NCBI GenBank assembly: GCA_944392945.1
Contig: CALXYJ010000001.1
Coordinates: forward strand, 62,001-126,000
Source of the DNA: an uncultured Clostridia bacterium
GTDB taxonomy: Bacteria > Bacillota > Clostridia > TANB77 > CAG-508
Direction: 5' to 3'
Length of the DNA stretch: 64,000 bases
Part shown: positions 7,706-17,347 of the stretch, one piece after another
How positions within the stretch are numbered: position 1 is the first letter of the stretch
Layout of the letters: the number at the start of each line of letters is the position of its first letter
Program-made: the position numbers and the translations under genes
Notes under the pieces: model-generated
Told to the model about the DNA's origin: nothing
Database searches by the model: none
What the model saw: only the letters and a program-made list of their open reading frames with translations

Positions 7706-8998
7706 ATGAAAATTTTAATGCTAACATGGGAATATCCACCAAGAGTAGTAGGAGGAATTTCAAGAGTAGTGCATGATTTGTCACATCGATTAATAAAAGA
7801 TGGTCATGAAGTAACAGTAGTTACATATAAAGAAGGAAATGTTCAAGATTTTGAGGATGATAACGGAGTAAAAGTATATAGAGTAAATAACTATATGATA
7901 AATCCAAATAACTTTATAGATTGGATTATGCAACTAAACTTTAATCTTATATCTAAAGCAACAGAAATAATAAATAAAGAAGGCCCATTTGATGTAATTC
8001 ATGCTCACGATTGGTTAGTTGCATATGCATCAAAAACACTAAAAGATTCTTTTAATATACCAATTATTGCAACAATACATGCAACAGAATCAGGAAGAAA
8101 CTCTGGAATACATGATGAAGTACAAAGATATATTAATGACACAGAATGGATGTTAACTTATGAGGCAACAGAAGTTATAGTAAATAGTAATTATATGAAA
8201 AGTGAGATTCAAAGATTATTTGGTTTACCATATGAAAAAATAAATGTTGTACCAAATGGAGTTAATTTAAATTTATATGATGGAGTAGAAAGAGATTATA
8301 ATTTTAGAAGACAATATGCTGCAGATAATGAAAAAATTATATTATATGTAGGAAGATTAGTTTATGAAAAAGGCGTACAAAACCTAATAGCTGCAATGCC
8401 TAAAGTATTAAATGGATACCATGACTCAAAATTAATTATAGCTGGAAAAGGCGGAATGATAGACGAATTAAGAGATGAAGTTAGAAGATTAAACATAGAA
8501 AATAAAGTATATTTTACAGGATACTTAAATTTAGAGCAAGTTACCAAAATGTATAAATGTGCAGATGTAGCTGTTTTCCCAAGTACATATGAACCTTTCG
8601 GAGTAGTTGCACTAGAGGGAATGTTGTCAGGAACACCTGTAGTAGTTTCAGATATTGGTGGTTTAAACGATATAGTACAACATAGAGAAAATGGAATGAA
8701 AAGTTATGCGGGAAATCCAAATTCAATTGCAGATTCAATATTAGAATTATTATATAACCCAGGTTTATGTGTAGAATTATCAAGAGCAGCTAAAGCAAAA
8801 GTAAAATCACAATATAATTGGACTAAAATTGCACAAGATACACATTTTATATATCAAAAAGCAATTTGCCAAACAATGGCAGAAAAACAAAGAAGAGAAT
8901 TGGAACAAGAAAAAGCAAAAAAGACAAAAAAAGCAAAAAATACACCGGGAGAAATTACAAACTTATTAAGTTTCAAGAAGAGACACGCATATGCTTAA
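7706..8998 (+). CDS. GT4 glycosyltransferase, glycogen-synthase-like
   Basis: The 430-aa cytosolic protein begins MLTWEYPPRVVGGISR, the nucleotide-sugar loop typical of GT4/GT5 glucan synthase-like enzymes. It continues with HAHDW, NSNYMKSEIQRLFGL, the second Rossmann domain starting YVGRLVYEKGVQNL, and the donor-binding stretch FPSTYEPFGVVALEGMLSGTPVV, which contains the E-x7-E motif. The C-terminal tail is Lys-rich. GT4 members of this type often act on alpha-glucans, but the acceptor cannot be fixed from sequence. The start is ATG 7706, behind AAAGGGG. A YlbF-family gene follows after 18 bases, so the two are probably co-transcribed. Confidence 0.8.
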   Translation: MKILMLTWEYPPRVVGGISRVVHDLSHRLIKDGHEVTVVTYKEGNVQDFEDDNGVKVYRVNNYMINPNNFIDWIMQLNFNLISKATEIINKEGPFDVIHAHDWLVAYASKTLKDSFNIPIIATIHATESGRNSGIHDEVQRYINDTEWMLTYEATEVIVNSNYMKSEIQRLFGLPYEKINVVPNGVNLNLYDGVERDYNFRRQYAADNEKIILYVGRLVYEKGVQNLIAAMPKVLNGYHDSKLIIAGKGGMIDELRDEVRRLNIENKVYFTGYLNLEQVTKMYKCADVAVFPSTYEPFGVVALEGMLSGTPVVVSDIGGLNDIVQHRENGMKSYAGNPNSIADSILELLYNPGLCVELSRAAKAKVKSQYNWTKIAQDTHFIYQKAICQTMAEKQRRELEQEKAKKTKKAKNTPGEITNLLSFKKRHAYA

Positions 8999-9016
8999 GT
9001 TCTTAGGAGGAAAGAT

Positions 9017-9355
9017 ATGATAAATATATATGATACAGCAAATAAATTAGCTTCAGAGATAAAACAAACGGAAGAATATAAAGTATATAAAAATTCAAAA
9101 CAACAAATAGAATCTAACGCAGAAATAAAAAGTAAAATAGATGAATTTGACAAATTAAGAGTAGAAACTCAAAAAGCAATATTAAAAGGTGAAGAAAATT
9201 CAAAGGAACTAAGCGTAAAGTTACAAAATTTATATACCGAACTATATCAAAATGAAATTGCTAAAAATTATTTAGAATCAGAGATGAGATTCAGTGTAAT
9301 GGTAACAGATATAAATAAAATAATTAGTGAAGCAATAAAAGATGTTATAGGTTAA
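9017..9355 (+). CDS. ylbF: YlbF/YmcA family protein
   Basis: This is a small 112-aa, almost wholly helical protein. It has the YlbF-family layout of a long N-terminal helix (YDTANKLASEIKQTEEYK), a charged middle part and the FSVMVTDINKIISEAI C-terminus. In Bacillus subtilis, YlbF, YmcA and YaaT form a complex that steers RNase Y and affects competence, sporulation and biofilm formation. Which paralogue this one corresponds to is unclear, so the symbol is tentative. The start has an AGGAGG site. It lies 18 bases after the GT4 gene and is followed by a strong hairpin. Confidence 0.75.
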   Translation: MINIYDTANKLASEIKQTEEYKVYKNSKQQIESNAEIKSKIDEFDKLRVETQKAILKGEENSKELSVKLQNLYTELYQNEIAKNYLESEMRFSVMVTDINKIISEAIKDVIG

Positions 9356-9376
9356 ATTTTATAAGGTAGGAGGAAA

Positions 9377-9408
9377 GGATATATTTTAAATATATCCTTA
9401 TTTTTTTT
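9377..9408 (+). terminator. Terminator-like hairpin directly before an ATG
   Basis: GGATATATTT pairs with AAATATATCC (9377-9397) and is followed by a T-run that ends exactly at the ATG of the next gene (9409). An AGGAGG site lies upstream of the hairpin at 9368-9373, not between hairpin and ATG. Confidence 0.7.
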
Positions 9409-10098
9409 ATGGAAAGTATAGTTTTATTAGTAATAATTATAATTACAATAGTAGTATTAAAATTAGTAATGGGAAAAAACAAAAAAGCTATAATTGATAT
9501 AGCCAATAATGAAAAATTAAATAATATTACACAAAAACTTAAGTCAAATATAGAAATATGCAAAGAAATTTTAAAAAAGCTAAATAATAAAAGTGTAACA
9601 ATAAAAGAAGAAGAAAAAACAAATTGTTTTTATTTTATAGCAACAAATAAAATAATATTAAATCGTGATAATAAATATTTTACAAGGATACAAACCATTG
9701 CTCATGAATGTGTTCATTCAATACAAAATAAAAAGATATTATGGTTTAATTATATTTTTGCCAATTTATTAAATCTTTTTTGGCTAATAATAATCATATT
9801 AACAATCTTTGGAATAATTACACAATATACATTTTTTATAGCAATTACATTAATTTTAATAATTATTTTTTATGTAATTAGAAGTTACCTAGAAATAGAA
9901 GCTATGACAAAAGCAAAATATATAGCAAAGGAATATTTAGAAGAAGAAAAGGTAAAAGAAACAAAAGCGATAGTAGAAGAATATGAAAAATTAAATGATA
10001 TTGGTATAAAATACACTTGTTATAAATTAATAGTATCAAAACTATATTTATTAGCAATATATACATTAATAACAGTAATATTCACTTATATAAAATAA
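9409..10098 (+). CDS. Membrane zinc metalloprotease, YugP-like
   Basis: The 229-aa protein has one N-terminal membrane helix (residues 2-20). A soluble domain carries HECVH (the HExxH zinc site, near residue 100), then two membrane helices at about 118-160, a helix with LEIEAMTKAKYIAKEYL that may give the third zinc ligand, and a last membrane helix at the C-terminus. This layout fits the YugP/zinc peptidase 2 family, whose substrates are unknown. The start at ATG 9409 is the only one that keeps the first helix, yet it directly follows a terminator-like T-run. Translation may depend on the AGGAGG beyond the hairpin, so expression could be low or conditional. Confidence 0.65.
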   Translation: MESIVLLVIIIITIVVLKLVMGKNKKAIIDIANNEKLNNITQKLKSNIEICKEILKKLNNKSVTIKEEEKTNCFYFIATNKIILNRDNKYFTRIQTIAHECVHSIQNKKILWFNYIFANLLNLFWLIIIILTIFGIITQYTFFIAITLILIIIFYVIRSYLEIEAMTKAKYIAKEYLEEEKVKETKAIVEEYEKLNDIGIKYTCYKLIVSKLYLLAIYTLITVIFTYIK

Positions 10099-10113
10099 TC
10101 TTTTGTAAACCTC

Positions 10114-10142
10114 TTTAAAAAATGCGGAAAATGTTATACAAT
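10114..10142 (+). promoter_or_regulatory. Sigma-A type promoter for recJ operon
   Basis: TTTAAA (10114-10119), 17 bases and TACAAT (10137-10142) lie 35 bases before the recJ start. Confidence 0.55.
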
Positions 10143-10176
10143 ATTGTACAAAATGTATAATATGAGGAGAAAGTGA

Positions 10177-11865
10177 ATGACTAAAAAATGGGAATTTTAT
10201 AATAATGATGAAAAATTAGTAGAAGAAATATGTCAAAAATTTAATTTAAATAAAATTATTAGTCAAATAATAGTAAATAGAAAAGTTGTAAATGATGAAG
10301 ATATAAGAATTTTTATTACGCCTACTAGAGATGATTTTCACGATCCTTTTTTATTTAAAGGAATGGATATTGTAGTAAACAGAATAGAAACAGCTATTAA
10401 GAATAAAGAAAAGATATTAATATATGGGGATTATGATGTAGATGGAATAACAAGTACTACTGTTCTAAAGAAATATTTATTAGAAAGAGGAGCTATTGTA
10501 GATACATATATACCAAATAGATTAAATGAGGGATATGGTTTAAATAAAAGTGCTATAGAAATTATAAAAAATAGGGGAACAAATTTAATAATAACAGTGG
10601 ACTGTGGAATCTCTGCAATAGACGAAGTAAATTATGCAAAAGAATTAGGAATGGATATAATAGTTACTGATCATCACGAAGTGGGAGAAAACATACCAGA
10701 AGCTTTAGCTGTAATAGATGCTAAAAGAAAAGATAATACTTATCCTTTTCAGGCTCTTGCAGGTGTTGGAGTGGTATTTAAGTTAATCCAAGCAATTTCT
10801 ATAAAACTACAAATTAAAGCAGAGGAATATCTAAAATATTTAGATTTAGTATGTGTTGGAACAATTTCTGATATAGTTCCATTAGAAGGAGAAAATAGGA
10901 CTATAGCAAAATTAGGATTAATGCTTATAAAGGTAACTAAAAATTTGGGATTAAGAGAACTAATAAAGAGCTCTGGTTATAAAGAAATAGATTCTAACAC
11001 AATTTCTTTTGGAGTAGCACCAAGAATAAATGCATGTGGAAGAATGGGGCATGAAGAAGAAGCATTAAAATTATTTTTGGCAGAAAATTTAGATGAAGCT
11101 GTTAAAATAACTAAATCTTTAAATGAATATAATGTGTTAAGACAAACCACAGAAAAAGCTATTTATGAAGAAGCTATTAAAAAAATAGAAGAAGAACATT
11201 TAGAAGATAATAATTCAATTGTACTTGGTGGTAATAATTGGCATCATGGAGTTATAGGAATTGTTTCATCAAAAGTAACAGAAAAATATTATAAACCAAG
11301 TATATTATTAAGTTTTGAGGATGATCTAGCAAAAGGTTCAGGGAGAAGTATACAAGGATTTGATTTATACGAAAGTTTAACCAAATGTGATGACTTACTA
11401 GAAAAATTTGGTGGTCATTCTATGGCTGTTGGTTTAACTTTAAAAAAAGAAAATTTTGAAAAATTTAAAGAAAGATTTGAAGAAATTGCTAAAGAGAAAA
11501 ATATAAAAGAACTAGTGCCTATAATTTATCTTGATGCAGAACTAAAATTAAAAGATATAAATATGGATTTAGTCAAGAGTTTAGATATATTAGAACCTTT
11601 TGGTGAAGCAAATAGAGTACCTTTATTTTTAATAAGAAATTTAAGAATAGATTCTATAAGAGCACTTTCAGAAGGTAGACATTTAAAACTTAGTTTAAAA
11701 GATGAAAATTTTGTTATAAATGCAATAGGATTTGACTTTGGATATTTATCAGATGAATATAGAATTGGAGATAAAATAGATGTTGTAGGAACATTAGAAA
11801 TTAATAGCTATAATGGATTTAGTTCTATACAAATAAATATTAAGGACTTAAGGAAAAGCTATTAA
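10177..11865 (+). CDS. recJ: Single-stranded-DNA-specific exonuclease RecJ
   Basis: RecJ degrades single-stranded DNA 5' to 3' in recombination and mismatch or base-excision repair. The 562-aa product is full length for the Firmicute form. It has the DHH phosphoesterase motifs YGDYDVDGITST, the VDCGIS strand and TDHHE, then the DHHA1 part with GGHSMAVGLT. A C-terminal OB-fold-like end reads DVVGTLEINSYNGFSSIQI. A GAGGAG site precedes the ATG. It is the first gene of a recJ-relA-MBL-hisS run with gaps of 11-15 bases, an arrangement common in Clostridia. Confidence 0.93.
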   Translation: MTKKWEFYNNDEKLVEEICQKFNLNKIISQIIVNRKVVNDEDIRIFITPTRDDFHDPFLFKGMDIVVNRIETAIKNKEKILIYGDYDVDGITSTTVLKKYLLERGAIVDTYIPNRLNEGYGLNKSAIEIIKNRGTNLIITVDCGISAIDEVNYAKELGMDIIVTDHHEVGENIPEALAVIDAKRKDNTYPFQALAGVGVVFKLIQAISIKLQIKAEEYLKYLDLVCVGTISDIVPLEGENRTIAKLGLMLIKVTKNLGLRELIKSSGYKEIDSNTISFGVAPRINACGRMGHEEEALKLFLAENLDEAVKITKSLNEYNVLRQTTEKAIYEEAIKKIEEEHLEDNNSIVLGGNNWHHGVIGIVSSKVTEKYYKPSILLSFEDDLAKGSGRSIQGFDLYESLTKCDDLLEKFGGHSMAVGLTLKKENFEKFKERFEEIAKEKNIKELVPIIYLDAELKLKDINMDLVKSLDILEPFGEANRVPLFLIRNLRIDSIRALSEGRHLKLSLKDENFVINAIGFDFGYLSDEYRIGDKIDVVGTLEINSYNGFSSIQINIKDLRKSY

Positions 11866-11879
11866 AAGGGGGAATATGT

Positions 11880-14078
11880 ATGTCAGAAGTACAAAATAAG
11901 ACAATAGAAGATATAATTAGTTTAGTAAAGCAGAAAAAAAGATGGGCTGATACAAAATTAATAGTAAAAGCGTATAATTATGCAAAGGAAAAGCATGGAA
12001 CTCAATGCAGAAAATCAGGAGAGCCATACATAATTCATCCTGTGCAAGTTGCGTATATTTTAGCTGATATAGGTTTGGATGAAGCTACTATTTGTGCAGC
12101 TTTATTACATGATGTTGTTGAAGATACAGAAGTTACACATGAAGATTTAGTTAGAGATTTTGGTGAAGAAATCGCAAATATGGTAGCAGGTGTTACAAAA
12201 CTTGGAGAATTAAGATATCAAGCAAGTACAGAGGAAAGACAGGTAGAAAATTACAGAAAAATGTTCCTCGCAATGGGAAAAGATATTAGGGTAATAATTA
12301 TAAAATTGGCAGATAGATTACATAATTTACGAACTTTAAAATATTTAAGGCGAGATAGACAAATTGCAAATGCAAAAGAAACAATGGAATTATATGCACC
12401 ACTTGCCAATCGTCTAGGAATTTATTCATTAAAGTGGGAATTAGAAGATTTGGCATTTAAATATTTATACCCAGAAGAATACCGTGAATTAGTTGCAGGA
12501 ATAGATAAAAAAAGAGAAGAGAGACTTCAATTCATAGAAAAAATAATGGCTGACATAAGAGTGCAATTAAAAAAGCAACGTATTGATGCTGAAGTTACAG
12601 GAAGAGCAAAACACTTATATTCAATTTATAGAAAGATGAAAAGAGATAATAAAACACTTGACCAAATATATGATTTGTTTGCATTAAGAATTTTAGTTAA
12701 TTCAGTAAAAGATTGTTATGCAGCACTAGGTGTTGTTCACGAAATGTATAGTCCAATGCCAGGAAGATTTAAAGATTATATAGCTGTTCCAAAGCCAAAT
12801 ATGTACCAATCAATACATACTACTTTATTAGGAGAAAAAGGAACTCCTTTTGAAGTACAAATTCGTACTTGGGAGATGCACAGAATAGCAGAATATGGTA
12901 TTGCTGCACATTGGGCATACAAAGAGGCAAATTATGGAAAAAAAGGAAAACAAGTTGTTACTGTTACAACAGATAAATTAGCATGGCTTAGAGAAACTTT
13001 AGAGTGGCAACAGGACATGAAGGATCCTCAAGAATTTTTAAATACATTAAAAACAGAATTATTTGAGGATGAAGTATATGTATTTACACCTAAAGGAAAG
13101 ATTTTGGTACTTCCAAGAGATGCTACTCCAATAGATTTTGCATATAGTATTCATGAAGAAATTGGAAATCACATGGTTGGATGTAAGATAAATAGTAAAA
13201 TGATGCCAATAATTACTAAATTGCAAAATGGTGATATAGTAGAAATTATGACATCAGACTCACAAAAGGGTCCAAGTAGAGACTGGCTTAAATTTATTAA
13301 GACAACAAAGGCAAAAAGTAAGATACAATCATGGTTTAAAAAGGAACAAAGAGCAGATAATATAGAAAAAGGCAAAGATTTAATAGACAAAGAAATTAAA
13401 AGATTAGGAATAAGCCATGATGAATTATTTAAGCAAGACTATATAAATGCTGCATTAGATAGATATAAATTTAAGAATTTGGAAGATATGTATGCAAGTG
13501 TTGGCTTTGGTGCGATATCACAAGTAAAAGTAATATCTAGGATGTTGGAAGAATATAGAAAAAGTCATAAGGAAGATAATATAGAACAAAAAATAGAGGA
13601 ACTAACAAGTAAAAGGAAAAATGTAAAGCCATCTAGTACAGGAGTTGTTGTAAAAGGAATAGATAATTGCTTAGTGAAACTTTCAAAATGTTGTAATCCT
13701 GTTCCAGGAGATAATATAATAGGATATATTACTAAAGGAAGAGGTGTTTCTGTTCATAGAACAGATTGTGTAAATGTAAAAGATCTATTAAAAGATGAGG
13801 ATAGAATAATAGATGTTTATTGGTATACAGAAAAGACTGCAGCCTATAATGTGGATATACTTATATATGCAAATGATAGATCAGGATTATTGGCAGATAT
13901 AATTCAAGTAATAAGTAATTTAAAAACAAAATTAATGGCTTTAAATTCTAAGGCTACAAAGGAGCATATTGCTACAATAGAACTAACAATAGAAGTAGAG
14001 AATATAGATGAATTAAATAAGATATTAAAAGAATTAAGAAAAGTTGATAGTGTGTATGAGGTAACAAGAAAAAAATAA
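11880..14078 (+). CDS. relA: Bifunctional (p)ppGpp synthetase/hydrolase RelA/SpoT
   Basis: This stringent-response enzyme makes (p)ppGpp from GTP or GDP and ATP, and hydrolyses it. The 732-aa product is full length. The HD hydrolase domain has H53 and the HDVVEDT motif (H77-D78) intact, so hydrolysis should be retained. The synthetase domain carries RFKDYIAVPKPNMYQSIHTT and EVQIRTWEMHRIAEYGIAAHW. The TGS domain begins about DEVYVFTPKGKI. The zinc-finger-like region has KCCNPVPGD and the C-terminal ACT domain follows. The ATG sits after AAGGGGGA, 15 bases from the recJ stop, so it is co-transcribed with recJ. Confidence 0.95.
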   Translation: MSEVQNKTIEDIISLVKQKKRWADTKLIVKAYNYAKEKHGTQCRKSGEPYIIHPVQVAYILADIGLDEATICAALLHDVVEDTEVTHEDLVRDFGEEIANMVAGVTKLGELRYQASTEERQVENYRKMFLAMGKDIRVIIIKLADRLHNLRTLKYLRRDRQIANAKETMELYAPLANRLGIYSLKWELEDLAFKYLYPEEYRELVAGIDKKREERLQFIEKIMADIRVQLKKQRIDAEVTGRAKHLYSIYRKMKRDNKTLDQIYDLFALRILVNSVKDCYAALGVVHEMYSPMPGRFKDYIAVPKPNMYQSIHTTLLGEKGTPFEVQIRTWEMHRIAEYGIAAHWAYKEANYGKKGKQVVTVTTDKLAWLRETLEWQQDMKDPQEFLNTLKTELFEDEVYVFTPKGKILVLPRDATPIDFAYSIHEEIGNHMVGCKINSKMMPIITKLQNGDIVEIMTSDSQKGPSRDWLKFIKTTKAKSKIQSWFKKEQRADNIEKGKDLIDKEIKRLGISHDELFKQDYINAALDRYKFKNLEDMYASVGFGAISQVKVISRMLEEYRKSHKEDNIEQKIEELTSKRKNVKPSSTGVVVKGIDNCLVKLSKCCNPVPGDNIIGYITKGRGVSVHRTDCVNVKDLLKDEDRIIDVYWYTEKTAAYNVDILIYANDRSGLLADIIQVISNLKTKLMALNSKATKEHIATIELTIEVENIDELNKILKELRKVDSVYEVTRKK

Positions 14079-14089
14079 AGGAGATTCAA

Positions 14090-14737
14090 ATGATATTAAA
14101 AAGATTAAAAATTCCTATGAGATTTGTTGGAGAAACTAATTGCTATATACTTATAGACGAAATACAAAAAAAAGCAATGGTAATAGATCCTGCAGGTGAA
14201 ATCGATAAAATAGTAGGAATTTTAGACAATTTAGAAGTTAATCTAGAATATATTTATTTAACTCATTGCCATGCAGATCATATTAATGGTGTTAATGAAC
14301 TAAAGAGGATAAAAGGAGGAAAAGTTCTAATTCATAGAAATGGAAGGGAAAATTTAGCAAATAGAATTCCAATATTGGATGAATATTTAGGACTTCCTCC
14401 AATATATTTAAAAGAAGATAGTATTGTTGACGATAAAGATATTTTACATGTAGGGGATATAGAATTAGAAGTTATTTTTACACCTGGACACACGAATGAT
14501 GGAACTTCGTTATATTGTAAAAAAGAAGGAATGCTTTTTTCTGGTGACACATTATTTAAAGGTGCATGGGGAAGAGTTGATTTACCTACAAGTAGTTTTG
14601 ATGATATTATGAATTCAATTATAAATAAATTATTAATATTGCCAGACGAAACAATAGTATATCCAGGACATGGAAAACCAACAAGAATAGGGGATGAAAA
14701 ACCAATATACCTTGAGTCAAAACCAAATATAGATTAG
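14090..14737 (+). CDS. Metallo-beta-lactamase-fold hydrolase, glyoxalase II-like
   Basis: The 215-aa protein has the zinc-binding HCHADH (H59, H61, D63, H64) and the later ligands in FTPGHTNDG, FSGDTLF and VYPGHG, which is the complete dinuclear-metal set. The spacing and GRVDLPTSSFDDI resemble glyoxalase II-like hydrolases that are widespread in Firmicutes, often beside relA and hisS. It may hydrolyse hydroxyacyl thioesters; the actual substrate is unknown. The ATG follows AAAGGAG. It lies 12 bases from relA and 16 bases from hisS, within one operon. Confidence 0.8.
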   Translation: MILKRLKIPMRFVGETNCYILIDEIQKKAMVIDPAGEIDKIVGILDNLEVNLEYIYLTHCHADHINGVNELKRIKGGKVLIHRNGRENLANRIPILDEYLGLPPIYLKEDSIVDDKDILHVGDIELEVIFTPGHTNDGTSLYCKKEGMLFSGDTLFKGAWGRVDLPTSSFDDIMNSIINKLLILPDETIVYPGHGKPTRIGDEKPIYLESKPNID

Positions 14738-14752
14738 TAAGGAGAGATAGAT

Positions 14753-16066
14753 ATGCCAAAAATAGAACCAAGAACTTTATCAGGTTTTATGGAATTATTA
14801 CCAAATGAACAAATTTTATTTAATCAAATGAAAGAAAAAATACAAAAAACATATGAAAGATTTGGCTTTTTACCATTAGATACTCCAATAATAGAATCAG
14901 CAGAAGTATTACTTGCAAAGGCTGGTGGAGAAACAGAAAAACAAATATATAGATTCCAAAAAGGAGATAATGATTTAGCATTAAGATTTGATCTAACAGT
15001 TCCTCTTGCTAAATATGTTGCTAAAAATTATGGAAGTTTAAGTTTTCCTTTTAGAAGATATCAAATTGGTAAAGTATATAGAGGTGAACGTGCACAAAAA
15101 GGTAGGTATAGAGAATTTTACCAATGTGATATAGATATTATTGGTGATGGAGAATTAGATTTAATAAATGATGCAGAAATGCCAAGTATAATCTACAGTA
15201 TATTTAAAGAATTAGGTTTTGATGATTTTACTATTAAAATAAATAATAGAAAAATTTTAAATGGTTTATTCGAGGGAGTAAATCAAAAAGATAATTCTAC
15301 AGAAATATTAAGAATAATAGATAAGATTGAAAAGATAGGTAAAGAATCTGTTATAGAAGAATTAAGAAAATTATCTGTAGAAGAGGATCAAATAAAATTT
15401 ATAATGAACTTTATAGAAATAGATGGAACATCTGATGAAAAATTAGAAAAATTAGAAAGTTTAGGAATAAATAATGAAACATATAAAAATGGAGTAGAAG
15501 AATTAAAGTCAGTAATAAAAAATGTAAGGTTATTCGGTGTTCCAGAGGAAAATTTCAAAGTTGACTTAACTATTGCTAGAGGATTGGATTATTATACAGG
15601 AACTGTTTATGAAACATTTTTAAATAATTATAGAGAACTTGGAAGTGTATGTTCTGGAGGTAGATATGAAAATTTAGCAGAATACTATACAGATAAAAGT
15701 TTACCTGGAGTTGGAATCTCAATTGGACTTACAAGATTATTTTATAAATTAAATGAATTAAATATTATAAAAGCTGATAAAAAATCAATATCAGATATTT
15801 TGATAATACCAATAACAGAGAACTTAGAAGAACCTATAAAGTTAGCTACAGAAATAAGAAGTTTAGGAATTAATACAGAAATCTATTTAAATGATAAAAA
15901 GTTAAAAGCTAAATTTAAATATGCGGATAAATTGGAAATTCCATATGTAATTGTAATTGGAGATGATGAAATAAAGAATCATAAAATTAAACTAAAAGAT
16001 ATGAAAACTGGTGAAGAAAAAGAAATTAATATGGATGCAAAAGAAATAAAAATTGCTATATCTTAA
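14753..16066 (+). CDS. hisS: Histidyl-tRNA synthetase
   Basis: HisRS charges tRNA(His). The 437-aa product is a standard class IIa enzyme. It has the N-terminal PRTLSGFMELLP, motif 1 region with YGFLPLDTPIIE-like sequence, the LRFDLTVPLAKYVA block, motif 2 with RRYQIGKVYRGERAQKGRYR, the histidine-specific ARGLDYYTGTVYE, and motif 3 GVGISIGLTRL. The anticodon-binding domain fills residues of about 340-437. An AAGGAGAG site precedes the ATG. I see no T-box leader; expression probably comes from the recJ promoter. Confidence 0.95.
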   Translation: MPKIEPRTLSGFMELLPNEQILFNQMKEKIQKTYERFGFLPLDTPIIESAEVLLAKAGGETEKQIYRFQKGDNDLALRFDLTVPLAKYVAKNYGSLSFPFRRYQIGKVYRGERAQKGRYREFYQCDIDIIGDGELDLINDAEMPSIIYSIFKELGFDDFTIKINNRKILNGLFEGVNQKDNSTEILRIIDKIEKIGKESVIEELRKLSVEEDQIKFIMNFIEIDGTSDEKLEKLESLGINNETYKNGVEELKSVIKNVRLFGVPEENFKVDLTIARGLDYYTGTVYETFLNNYRELGSVCSGGRYENLAEYYTDKSLPGVGISIGLTRLFYKLNELNIIKADKKSISDILIIPITENLEEPIKLATEIRSLGINTEIYLNDKKLKAKFKYADKLEIPYVIVIGDDEIKNHKIKLKDMKTGEEKEINMDAKEIKIAIS

Positions 16067-16078
16067 TATAAATACTTG

Positions 16079-16108
16079 TCATATTTTCATAAAATCTGAA
16101 TATATATT
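16079..16108 (+). promoter_or_regulatory. Possible sigma-E-type promoter before spoIIP
   Basis: TCATATT (16079-16085) fits the sigma-E -35 element. The best -10 candidate, TATATATT (16101-16108), is 15 bases away and only a partial match. The call leans on SpoIIP being a known mother-cell sporulation gene. Confidence 0.3.
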
Positions 16109-16140
16109 ATTAAGTAGATATTACAAGGGTGAAAAGATTT

Positions 16141-17265
16141 ATGGTAAATATGAAAGTAATAAAAGCAAAAAATGCTATTATGACTTTAGTTATAATAGCA
16201 TTTTTGATAATGATTATAATAAAGATAATATTGGTAATAAAAGATAAATTAGAAAATATATCTTTTATTCCTGTTATAGAAGATACAATAATTGCAACAA
16301 ATGGTAATTCATTAAAAGAATTTAAAAGTATGGATAGAGATAATATAGAAGAAATATTAAGTTCAGAATTACAAATGAGTAAATATATAGTAAGTAATAA
16401 TGAAGAAAAAGAAGAAATAGCTTCAGAAAATACTACAAATAATCAAGATAAAGGTAATGAAAATGAGGTAATTACTTCTACTGTAAAAGAGGCACAAACA
16501 GGATTAACTACAGAAGTTGTATCTGGGGGTAATATAAATAGTAAATATACTAATGAATATAATGGAGTAAAAATAAAAAATGAATCAAAATATGAATTAA
16601 CACAAGAAATGTTAACACCAAGTATAGAACTTGATGATAAAAAAGATGTAATAATATATCATACACATACTTGTGAAAGTTATACTCCAAGTCCTGGTTT
16701 TGAATATACCCAAACAGGTAATTATAGAACAACTGACTTAAATTTCTCCGTGGTTCGAGTTGGAAGAGAATTAAAAAATAATCTTACTAATTATGGATTT
16801 AATGTAATTCACGATGAGACATATCATGATTATCCTGCTTATAGTGGATCATATAATAGGTCATTAGTAAGTGTAAAAAATGATTTAGCAACAAATCCAA
16901 ATACTCAAATAGTAATAGATTTACATAGAGATGCAGTAGGAGAAGGTGGTTCTTATGCTCCTACAGTAAAGATAGGAGATGAATATGTAGCACAAATAAT
17001 GTTTGTAATTGGAACAGATGGAGGAGGTTTAACACATAGTGAATGGGTACAAAATCTAAAATTTGCTGTAAAAATCGTAGAGAAGGGGAACGAATTGTAT
17101 CCAGGACTATTCAAACCAATAATGGTAAGAAACTCTAGATATAATCAACATGTTGCAAAAGCAGCAACAATAATGGAAATAGGTGCTACAGGAAATACAA
17201 TGGATCAGTGCTTAAATAGTATGAAATATCTAAGCAAAGTTATGGATGAAGCATTAAATAAATAA
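16141..17265 (+). CDS. spoIIP: Stage II sporulation protein P (SpoIIP)
   Basis: SpoIIP is a membrane-anchored peptidoglycan amidase/endopeptidase that acts with SpoIID and SpoIIM to thin septal wall and drive forespore engulfment. The protein (374 aa) has an N-terminal membrane helix (about residues 8-35) and a long low-complexity linker. The catalytic domain has HTHTCESY (from about residue 174), DLHRDA and the final MEIGATGNTMDQ block, so all zinc-site motifs are present. I chose ATG 16141 because AAGGGTG (16125-16131) is well spaced from it. A GTG at 16129 in the same frame has no site. A possible sigma-E promoter lies upstream. Confidence 0.9.
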   Translation: MVNMKVIKAKNAIMTLVIIAFLIMIIIKIILVIKDKLENISFIPVIEDTIIATNGNSLKEFKSMDRDNIEEILSSELQMSKYIVSNNEEKEEIASENTTNNQDKGNENEVITSTVKEAQTGLTTEVVSGGNINSKYTNEYNGVKIKNESKYELTQEMLTPSIELDDKKDVIIYHTHTCESYTPSPGFEYTQTGNYRTTDLNFSVVRVGRELKNNLTNYGFNVIHDETYHDYPAYSGSYNRSLVSVKNDLATNPNTQIVIDLHRDAVGEGGSYAPTVKIGDEYVAQIMFVIGTDGGGLTHSEWVQNLKFAVKIVEKGNELYPGLFKPIMVRNSRYNQHVAKAATIMEIGATGNTMDQCLNSMKYLSKVMDEALNK

Positions 17266-17285
17266 TAAAAATGTTGAAAAATGTA

Positions 17286-17314
17286 TTGTTATAGCAAAAA
17301 AATTATGATATAAT
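17286..17314 (+). promoter_or_regulatory. Strong sigma-A promoter for pyk
   Basis: TTGTTA (17286-17291), 17 bases and TATAAT (17309-17314), with an extended -10 TG one base upstream. Confidence 0.8.
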
Positions 17315-17347
17315 AACTTCCAGTGTCAATTCTAGGAGGTAATTATT

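Noticed and set aside
14600..14760. T-box leader before hisS
   Set aside because: Only 15 bases separate the preceding gene and hisS; no specifier stem or T-box sequence is visible.
16053..16247. 64-codon plus-strand frame between hisS and spoIIP
   Set aside because: It overlaps the spoIIP start region in another frame, has no ribosome-binding site and low-complexity content.
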